Part shown: piece after piece, positions 57,865 through 64,000 of the stretch
How the letters are laid out: each line of letters starts with the position of its first letter
How positions within the stretch are numbered: position 1 is the first letter of the stretch
Origin: Mycobacterium kiyosense
GTDB taxonomy: Bacteria; Actinomycetota; Actinomycetes; Mycobacteriales; Mycobacteriaceae
Assembly: GCA_021654635.1 (NCBI GenBank)
Contig: AP025179.1
Location: 2,170,001-2,234,000, forward strand
Reading direction: 5' to 3'
Length of the DNA stretch: 64,000 nucleotides
Program-made: the position numbers and the translations under genes
Notes under the pieces: generated by a model
The model's database searches: none
What the model was told of the DNA's origin: nothing
What the model saw: only the letters and a program-made list of their open reading frames with translations

Positions 57865-58431
57865 ATGCCGCAATACCTGGCCGCACTCATGGTGGTGCTT
57901 TTGATCGGCACCGTGGTGGGCAGAGTCCTGGTGCTCAAACGAACCGGAACCCGGGCAATGCATTTCGGGAAACTCGACAACAGTGACTTCGCGATCCCGC
58001 CGGTCGCGCTGTTCTACTTCTATACGATCTTCGCCGCGGCATTCGGCTGGCCGATGGTCAGCCGGCAGAGGTTCTTCCACTCCACCGTTGTCGCCTGGGT
58101 CGGCGTGGCGCTGTGTGCGGTCGGCATCGCGGTGCTGGCGATCAGCCTGGTGTCGTTCGGCCGAAGCTTCCGGGTGGGCATCGACGTCGACAAGCCCGGA
58201 CGGCTAGTCACCACGGGCGTCTTCGCGGTTAGCCGCAATCCGATCTATGTGGGCTTCTTTGTGTTCCTGCTCGGCCAGCTCCTGGTGTTCCCCAACTGGG
58301 TTCCGCTGTTTTACCTGGCCGCCGGCACCTGGTTGTTCCACCGGCAGGTGTTGCGCGAAGAGGCGTTCCTGCGCCGGCACTACCGCCGGGAGTTCGAGGA
58401 GTACTGCAAACGGGTCCGGCGTTACGTCTGA
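57865..58431 (+). CDS. ICMT/PEMT-like membrane methyltransferase
   Basis: A 188-residue membrane protein with about four hydrophobic segments and the isoprenylcysteine methyltransferase-like C-terminus: SRNPIYVGFFVFLL followed by REEAFLRRHYRREFEEYCKRVRRY. Such proteins use SAM at the membrane. ATG at 57865 follows GGAGAGAGC. It converges on the ABC transporter gene with 10 bases of overlap. Substrate unknown. Confidence 0.82.
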   Translation: MPQYLAALMVVLLIGTVVGRVLVLKRTGTRAMHFGKLDNSDFAIPPVALFYFYTIFAAAFGWPMVSRQRFFHSTVVAWVGVALCAVGIAVLAISLVSFGRSFRVGIDVDKPGRLVTTGVFAVSRNPIYVGFFVFLLGQLLVFPNWVPLFYLAAGTWLFHRQVLREEAFLRRHYRREFEEYCKRVRRYV

Positions 58432-60881
58432 GTCGCAATCCGCGGCCGCAACCGGTACCCGGTGAATCCGGCCCACGCCGCGGTCAACCCGGCCAGGATG
58501 AGCATGTCGAACACCCACCAGCCCGAGTAGTGGGTCCACAGCGCGTTCTGCTCGGCCAACCTGTCCACCCGGCGCAGGTCGACGGTGGACGCTGCGGCCG
58601 CGAACCCCCACTGCGCCGGGATGAACCAGGAGATCTGGTCGTACCCCCAGGTGCCGACCAGTGACACCAGCCCCCCGGCGAACAGCAGCGACGCGAGCAG
58701 AGCGGGCACTAGTAGCGGCAGGACTTCGGTCAGCGACCTGCCGAGCGAGGACAGCGCCAACCCCACGATCGCCGAGGCGACGGCCGTCGCGGCCACGCTG
58801 ACGTACAGCTCGACATCGGCGTTGCCGAGTAGCACGGCACCATGCCGGGGGCCGCCCTTGCCGGCGATGACGATGGTGGTGACGATCGCGGCCTGCGCGG
58901 CCGCGATGACGGCGAACACGGCGATCTTGGCCAGCAGGTACGCGGTGGCCGACAGCCCGAGTTGCTGTTCGCGGCGGAAAACGCGACGTTCGCCGACCAG
59001 GGCGCCGACGGATGCCGTCGTCCCCAGCAGGACCGCGGCGAAGTTGAGCGCGGCCAGGATCTCGATGGCTTCGTGGGTGTTGGTCGACGACGGTGCCGCC
59101 CGGCCGAATCCGGCATGGCCCGGGATCAGCAACGTCAAGGCGCCCAGCGCGAACGGCAGCACCACCAGCACGAGGAGGTGTAAAGGGCTGGTCAGCAGCA
59201 TGCGGAGCTGGCGGCGGGCCACCATCTGGAACTGCTGCCCGGAAGTGCGGGTCGGGGGGGTCCGCTGCACGGCCGTGACCGACGGCGGCGTCGGCGACAC
59301 CGAGGCCTGCTGGCGGGCCAGGAACGCGTGATGGGCGCCGTGCGGGTCGTTGCCGACACGCGCGAATATCTCGCGCCAGTCGGTGGTGCCCAGTGCCGAC
59401 TCGGTGTCCGAGGGGGGCCCGGCGAACGCCAGCCGCCCGGCGGGGGTGAGCACCAGCACCTGGTCGCACATGTTGAGGTGGGGCAGCGATGCGGGTGAGG
59501 TCACGGCCATCACGACCACGCAGCCGAGGTCGGCCTGGCGCCGCAGCAGCCGGATCACGTGACTTTCCTGCCGCGGGTCCAATCCCGCGCCGGGTTCGTC
59601 GACCACGAGCAGCGACGGCCGGGCCAGTAGTTCGGATGCCAGCGCGACGCATCGACGCAGGTCGGGCGGCAGCTTGGACACCTTGGTCTTGCGGTGCGCG
59701 GTCAGCTCGAGCTCGTCGAGGATCTGGTCGAGGGTGCGTTCGCGATGCTCGGCGGACGTGTTGGCCGGCAGCCTCAGCTCCGCCGAGTATCGCAGGGCGT
59801 GTGCCACGGTGAGGTTCGGGTGCACACGGTTGTCGCGGGGAACCGACCCGATCCGGAACCGGATGTCCTCGGGCTGGGCGTACACGTCGTGGCCGTCGAC
59901 GCTCAACACGCCGGTGCTGGGGGCGCGGGTTCCGGAGAGCAGGCTTGTCAGCGCGAAGTTGTGCGCCCCCGACGGGCCGGCGACGGCGATCAGCGCTCCC
60001 GGGCGGCTGGTGAACGACACGTCCGCGAGCACGTCGCGGCCGTCGACGGTGAGGCCGAGCCGGTAGGCGGCCACGCCGATGGTCCGGGCATCCGGTTGCA
60101 GTGGCAGGCGGTTGGTTTGTGGTGGGAGTTCGTCGGGTCCGGTGTCGGCGGGTCGCGGTGAGCGCATCCCTCGGCCACCCGCGCCAGCAGGCCCTTGGGC
60201 TGCGGATCCGTCGCGGCCGGCCGCGATGCTGCAGGTGCGGGGCGGCGGGGCCGGCGGGGGTGGTGAGGCGGGCGGCGCGGTTGGCTGCGTGGAGATGTAC
60301 CGGAACGGCCTGGTGGGCCGCTCAGGGGACGGCTCCACCGGGAATTGTTCGAGCGGGATCGCGGGGATATGAGCCGTCTCCGGTTCTACCGTGATGCGGC
60401 TGGTGGCCGGCTCGTCGGTAACCGGCGGCTGCGCCGGAATGCGCGTCGTCTCCGGCTCCGCAGGTAGGGCCACCGGCTGTGCCGGGATGCGTGTGGTCTG
60501 CGGATCCGACGCCGAGTGCTCCGGCCCCCTGGCGGGCTGTTGCGGCAAGGGCCGGCGTCCCAGCGGATCGGTGGCGGACGGGGGCTGGTCGTCGGCAGCG
60601 GACACCTCGAAGGTCAACCGTGGCCCCCGCGCAGGGTCCCCGATCACGATCGAAAGGCCGTCCCGGATGTCGACCGTCGTCATCCGGGCGCCATCCACGA
60701 ACAAGCCGTGCTGGCTCTGGTCGACGGCCAGCCAGTGGGTGCCGGCGAAGCGCAACACCAAATCGGGAATCGGCTGTGACGCGCCATCGGCCCCGGGGAG
60801 CCCATCTCGGTCCAGCCGGATATCGCAATGCCCGCCGTGGCCCACGATCACGTCGCGGCCCGGCGTGAAGAAGTACCGCAA
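58422..60881 (-). CDS. FHA-ABC transporter (Rv1747-like) with degenerate FHA and ATPase motifs
   Basis: An 819-residue protein laid out like Rv1747: one FHA-like domain (1-95), a long Pro/Thr linker (95-265), an ABC ATPase domain (265-500) and a six-helix membrane domain. The key motifs are altered. The FHA domain has GHGG where GR is expected, lacks the SxxH phosphothreonine-binding pair and has QHG instead of NG. The Walker A reads GPSGAHNF (302-309), lacking the GK(S/T). The signature reads LPPDL (404-408) instead of LSGGQ. Walker B (SLLVVDE) is intact. The reading frame has no break. Start TTG at 60881 is uncertain. Confidence 0.85.
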   Translation of the reverse strand: MRYFFTPGRDVIVGHGGHCDIRLDRDGLPGADGASQPIPDLVLRFAGTHWLAVDQSQHGLFVDGARMTTVDIRDGLSIVIGDPARGPRLTFEVSAADDQPPSATDPLGRRPLPQQPARGPEHSASDPQTTRIPAQPVALPAEPETTRIPAQPPVTDEPATSRITVEPETAHIPAIPLEQFPVEPSPERPTRPFRYISTQPTAPPASPPPPAPPPRTCSIAAGRDGSAAQGPAGAGGRGMRSPRPADTGPDELPPQTNRLPLQPDARTIGVAAYRLGLTVDGRDVLADVSFTSRPGALIAVAGPSGAHNFALTSLLSGTRAPSTGVLSVDGHDVYAQPEDIRFRIGSVPRDNRVHPNLTVAHALRYSAELRLPANTSAEHRERTLDQILDELELTAHRKTKVSKLPPDLRRCVALASELLARPSLLVVDEPGAGLDPRQESHVIRLLRRQADLGCVVVMAVTSPASLPHLNMCDQVLVLTPAGRLAFAGPPSDTESALGTTDWREIFARVGNDPHGAHHAFLARQQASVSPTPPSVTAVQRTPPTRTSGQQFQMVARRQLRMLLTSPLHLLVLVVLPFALGALTLLIPGHAGFGRAAPSSTNTHEAIEILAALNFAAVLLGTTASVGALVGERRVFRREQQLGLSATAYLLAKIAVFAVIAAAQAAIVTTIVIAGKGGPRHGAVLLGNADVELYVSVAATAVASAIVGLALSSLGRSLTEVLPLLVPALLASLLFAGGLVSLVGTWGYDQISWFIPAQWGFAAAASTVDLRRVDRLAEQNALWTHYSGWWVFDMLILAGLTAAWAGFTGYRLRPRIATQT

Positions 60882-61038
60882 CGATCCGACCCAAACGGTC
60901 AGCGGGGAAGCATCGGGTATGGCCGCCGCCTTTCACGTCTCGGATATCGGGCCGCGACGCCTGGGTGCGCGACCTGCGTCAAGTGTCTACCCACTGCGGC
61001 GGTCTATCCACCTGCAGTTGGCTCCGGTCAGGCCGGGA

Positions 61039-61516
61039 TCACAGCGTGTGGCGGCCCGGGGTGGTCGCCGCGTTCTCCAGCAGGCGCCGCAGCACGTCCA
61101 CGGCGTCGGCCAGTACCTGGCGTTCGGCGGGTTCCAGCCGGGCCAGTTGCGGTTCGATGGCCGCGGCGCGGTCTCGGCGCACCGCGTTGAGCATGTGCAG
61201 TCCGTCCGGGGGTGATCCGGATCCGCACCGCGCGGGCATCGCAAGGGTCGGTGGTGCGCGACACCAGGCCGGCTTCCTCGAGCCGGCGGACCTGGGTGGT
61301 CATCGTCGGTTGCGAGCAGTGGTCGACGGAGGCCAGGTCGCCGATGCGTGCTTCGCCCTGGGAGTCGATGGTGGCGAGCAGGCGGGCCTGCGCGGCGGGC
61401 AGCGGCATCTGGATGCGCTGGGTGGCCAGCCGATTCAGCCGCGCGACCACCGCCAGCAGATCGGCGCCGAGGCCGTGGGGGAGCCCGGCGTCATTTGCCG
61501 TGGCGGGCGAACTCAT
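61039..61516 (-). CDS. MarR-family regulator (Rv2327-like), one frame break
   Basis: A winged-helix regulator of about 158 residues. The DNA-binding part is intact: [20 protein letters not shown], then [20 protein letters not shown] and the wing. The frame breaks at about 61207-61212 (one extra G after CCCCC). Continuing in the next frame gives [20 protein letters not shown] and an ending [14 protein letters not shown], as in Rv2327. ATG at 61516 lies 13 bases from a palindromic operator. It is divergent from the ECF gene, as in M. tuberculosis. Confidence 0.85.
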
Positions 61517-61528
61517 GCACTCATCGTT

Positions 61529-61545
61529 GCATAGCTTTGCTATGC
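61529..61545. promoter_or_regulatory. Probable MarR operator
   Basis: A perfect palindrome, GCATAGC-TTT-GCTATGC, lies in the divergent region 13 bases upstream of the marR start and about 90 bases upstream of the ECF gene. Seventeen base pairs and this symmetry are usual for MarR operators. Autorepression and control of the ECF genes are inferred. Confidence 0.75.
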
Positions 61546-61635
61546 GAGACCAGTTGCGGTGACGGTGGCGTAAAAAAGCTGAATACGGTGATGTGCTGCA
61601 TCGGCATGGGTTCTGTGCCTGGCAGAATCAATGAA

Positions 61636-63696
61636 GTGACCCCACCCGGCCGGCCGTCTGCGCACCCTCGGGGTGGACCGCTGCGACCGAGCGAGTTGGC
61701 GCAGGCGTCGGTCATGGCCGCGTTGTGTGCGGTGACCGCGATCATCTCTGTCGCGGTGCCCTTTGCCGGCGGCATTGTGCTGCTGGGCACCGTGCCCGCG
61801 GGCCTGCTGGCCTACCGGTACCGGCTGCGGGTGCTGATCACCATGACCGTGGCCGCCGGCGTGATCGCCTTCCTCATCGCCGGGATGGGCGCATTCATGG
61901 GCGTCATCCAAAGCGCTTACATCGGTGGGCTGACGGGCGTGGTCAAACGCCGGGGGCGGGGCACGCCCACGGTCGTGGTCACCTCCTTCATCGCCGGGGT
62001 GGTGTTCGCCGCCGGGAATGTGGGGGCGTTGATGGCACTGGTGCGGCTGCGGCACCTGATGCGCGACGCGATCACCGCGAACGTCGACGGGATGGCCTCA
62101 TTTCTGGGCCGCGTACACATGCAGAGCGTCGGCTTCTGGCTGAAATGGATCTTCGCCTGGTCGCTGCGCTACTGGCAGCCGGTGTTGCTGGGCATCGTCA
62201 CGATCAGCGTGATGGGGATGTCGCTGATCGGCTGGTGGGCGCTATCGCGGCTGCTGGAGCGGATGCGCGGCATCCCCGACGTGCACAAGCTCGACGCGCC
62301 CGCCGGTGATCACGACAGTGAGACTCCGATCGGGCCGGTTCCGGTGCGGCTGGACAAGGTGCGGTTCCGCTACCCGGGCGCCGACCAGGACGCGTTGCGT
62401 GAGCTCAGCATGGATATCCGGGTCGGCGAGCACGTGGCCATCACCGGTGCCAACGGTTCGGGCAAGACGACGCTGATGCTGATCCTGGCCGGCCGCGAAC
62501 CGACGTCGGGCACCGTGCAACGTCCCGGCCGGGTGGGTCTGGGCCAGCTGGGTGGAACGGCGATTGTGTTGCAGCATCCGGAGAGTCAGGTGCTGGGGAC
62601 CCGGGTCGCCGACGACGTGGTGTGGGGTCTGCCGCCGGGCACCAAGACCGATGTCGCCAAGTTGCTGCGCGAGGTCGGGCTCGAGGAACTCGCCGAACGC
62701 GACACCGGCAGCCTGTCCGGCGGTGAACTGCAGCGGCTGGCGCTGGCGGCCGCGCTGGCGCGTGAACCGGCGGTGCTGATCGCCGACGAGGTGACCACGA
62801 TGGTCGACCAGCAGGGCCGCGAAGGCCTGCTGGAGGTGCTGTCCGGGTTGACCAAACGGCACCGGACCGCCCTGGTGCATATCACGCATTACAGCAACGA
62901 GGCCGAATCCGCCGACCGCACAATCAAACTCAGCGACTCGCCGGACAACACCGGCATGGTCCAAGCCGTCGACGCCCCGATGCCGCAGGCCGGGGTGGGC
63001 GACACCCGGCACGCGCCGGCCCTCGAGCTGATCGGCGTCGGCCACGAATACGGCATCGGGACGCCGTGGGCGAAAACCGCGCTGCGCGACATCAACTTTG
63101 TCGTCGAGCAGGGTGACGGGGTGCTGATCCACGGCGGCAACGGCTCCGGCAAGTCCACCCTGGCCTGGATCATGGCCGGGTTGACGACGCCGACCAGCGG
63201 CGTCTGCCTGCTCGACGGCCGGCCCACCCACGAGCAGGTCGGTGCGGTCGCGCTGTCCTTCCAGGCGGCCCGGTTGCAGCTGATGCGCAGCCGGGTGGAC
63301 CTCGAAGTGGCCTCGGCGGCCGGCTTTTCGCATAAGGACGAGGACCGCGTGATCGCCGCGCTCGGTGTCGTCGGACTGGACCCCGCCTTGGCCAGGCGCA
63401 GCATCGACCAACTCAGCGGCGGCCAGATGCGTCGAGTCGTGCTGGCCGGACTGCTGGCGTGTTCACCCAAGGCGCTGATCCTCGACGAGCCGCTGGCCGG
63501 CCTGGACGCGGCCAGCCAGAGCGGCCTGCTGCGACTGCTGGAGGACTTGCGCCGCGAGCGCGGCCTGACCGTGGTGGTCATCTCCCACGACTTCGCCGGA
63601 ATGGAAACCCTGTGTCCGCGCACGCTGCATCTACGCGGTGGGGTGCTGGAGTCGGCCTCGGCCACCGCGGTGCCCGGACCGGGGTCGGTGTCATGA
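61636..63696 (+). CDS. ECF-type transporter: DUF2232 domain with two ABC ATPases (Rv2326c-like)
   Basis: A 686-residue fusion. About 220 N-terminal residues form a membrane domain (DUF2232/S-component-like). Two ABC ATPases follow, each with intact motifs: Walker [10 protein letters not shown] and GGNGSGKST, signatures LSGGE and LSGGQ, Walker B VLIADE and ALILDE. It would energise an ECF (vitamin or metal) importer with the EcfT protein encoded next. GTG at 61636 gives [15 protein letters not shown], as in Rv2326c. Its stop overlaps the next start (ATGA). Confidence 0.92.
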   Translation: MTPPGRPSAHPRGGPLRPSELAQASVMAALCAVTAIISVAVPFAGGIVLLGTVPAGLLAYRYRLRVLITMTVAAGVIAFLIAGMGAFMGVIQSAYIGGLTGVVKRRGRGTPTVVVTSFIAGVVFAAGNVGALMALVRLRHLMRDAITANVDGMASFLGRVHMQSVGFWLKWIFAWSLRYWQPVLLGIVTISVMGMSLIGWWALSRLLERMRGIPDVHKLDAPAGDHDSETPIGPVPVRLDKVRFRYPGADQDALRELSMDIRVGEHVAITGANGSGKTTLMLILAGREPTSGTVQRPGRVGLGQLGGTAIVLQHPESQVLGTRVADDVVWGLPPGTKTDVAKLLREVGLEELAERDTGSLSGGELQRLALAAALAREPAVLIADEVTTMVDQQGREGLLEVLSGLTKRHRTALVHITHYSNEAESADRTIKLSDSPDNTGMVQAVDAPMPQAGVGDTRHAPALELIGVGHEYGIGTPWAKTALRDINFVVEQGDGVLIHGGNGSGKSTLAWIMAGLTTPTSGVCLLDGRPTHEQVGAVALSFQAARLQLMRSRVDLEVASAAGFSHKDEDRVIAALGVVGLDPALARRSIDQLSGGQMRRVVLAGLLACSPKALILDEPLAGLDAASQSGLLRLLEDLRRERGLTVVVISHDFAGMETLCPRTLHLRGGVLESASATAVPGPGSVS

Positions 63697-64000
63697 CCGT
63701 CAAGTCAACCTCGGAAAGACGCCAGCCGCGGAAGGCCGGCCGGCCCGTCGTGCTGCTGGTTCCGATACCGGGTGGCTCGCCCATCCACGACTTGTGGGCC
63801 GGCACCAAACTCCTTGTGGTTTTCGGTATTTCGGCGCTGCTGGCGTTCTACCCGGGGTGGGTGACGATCGGCTTCATGTCGGCCCTGGTGCTGGCGGCGA
63901 TCTGGATCGCGCGCATTCCGCGGGGCGCGCTGCCGTCGATACCGCGCTGGTTGTGGATTGCGTTGGCACTCGGCGGTATCACCGCCGCGCTGGCCGGCGG
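63693..64000 (+). CDS. EcfT-like transmembrane protein, N-terminal part
   Basis: Begins at ATG 63693 overlapping the preceding stop and runs off the window. The 102 visible residues start with a basic segment ([17 protein letters not shown]), then hydrophobic segments ([36 protein letters not shown]). Position fits Rv2325c, the EcfT scaffold of the ECF transporter. Confidence 0.85.
   Translation, partial: MTVKSTSERRQPRKAGRPVVLLVPIPGGSPIHDLWAGTKLLVVFGISALLAFYPGWVTIGFMSALVLAAIWIARIPRGALPSIPRWLWIALALGGITAALAG

Overview
The window is a GC-rich actinobacterial chromosome segment that can be placed in Mycobacterium from gene content: PPE and Esx proteins of the ESX-5 type, an mce operon, an antigen-85 family protein, and gene order that follows the M. 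tuberculosis Rv2367c to Rv2325c neighbourhood (ybeY, corC, era, amiA2, recO, uppS, furB, smtB, glyS, PPE38-type genes, Rv2348B-esxP-esxO, Rv2345, dgt, dnaG, asnT, cysE, cysK1, mez, lppP, MarR, Rv2326c, Rv2325c). The ESX-5 associated genes point to a slow-growing species other than M. tuberculosis. Assignments to Rv numbers are from memory of protein families and gene order, not from a database search.

Layout. 1-8475: housekeeping block (ybeY end, CorC-like CBS protein, era, amidase, recO, decaprenyl diphosphate synthase, then the zinc regulators smtB and zur/furB with a clear operator, and glyS). 8476-13573: an ESX-5 related region with a decayed PPE start, two tandem near-identical PPE38/PPE71-like genes, a decayed GAP-family membrane protein gene, an Rv2348B-like protein and the EsxP/EsxO pair, ending in a strong hairpin terminator. 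13609-20739: TPM-domain membrane protein, an extra antigen-85-like mycolyltransferase, dgt, dnaG, a small membrane protein and tRNA-Asn. 20758-28512: an accessory cluster of two divergent arms joining a membrane cytochrome b / molybdopterin oxidoreductase, methyltransferase, membrane glycosyltransferase-like protein, beta-propeller lipoprotein, sugar epimerase and two soluble glycosyltransferases. 28523-36216: a sulfur island with thioredoxin, DUF4395, CysE, CysK and a TQXA-domain protein on one strand, and a family 2A encapsulin with its cysteine desulfurase cargo on the other. 36422-47383: a complete mce operon (yrbEA, yrbEB, mceA-F, two Mce-associated proteins, a CAP-like secreted protein). 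47499-57760: MBL-rhodanese protein, malic enzyme, a fused nitrate reductase/flavoreductase, LppP-like lipoprotein, acyl-CoA dehydrogenase. 57865-64000: an ICMT-like methyltransferase, an FHA-ABC transporter whose FHA and ATPase motifs are both degenerate, a MarR regulator with a palindromic operator, and the start of an ECF-type transporter.

The most interesting system is the sulfur island. An encapsulin shell and a cysteine desulfurase whose long disordered N-terminus carries three copies of a PVAPRG-type motif overlap by 14 bases, and they are divergent from an operon that makes cysteine (CysE, CysK) and holds thioredoxin-type reductants. Together they look like a compartment that takes sulfur from cysteine, stores it inside a protein shell, and sits next to the genes for making and reducing the substrate.

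A caution on sequence quality: seven genes (corC, dgt, the CofC-like glycosyltransferase, mceC, mceE, narB and marR) are interrupted by single-base indels, and five of the roughly eleven events fall on a run of exactly six Gs (or Cs on the coding strand). I annotate these genes as whole coding regions with the frame breaks stated, because the protein continues cleanly in another frame. Sequencing or assembly error is the likeliest cause.
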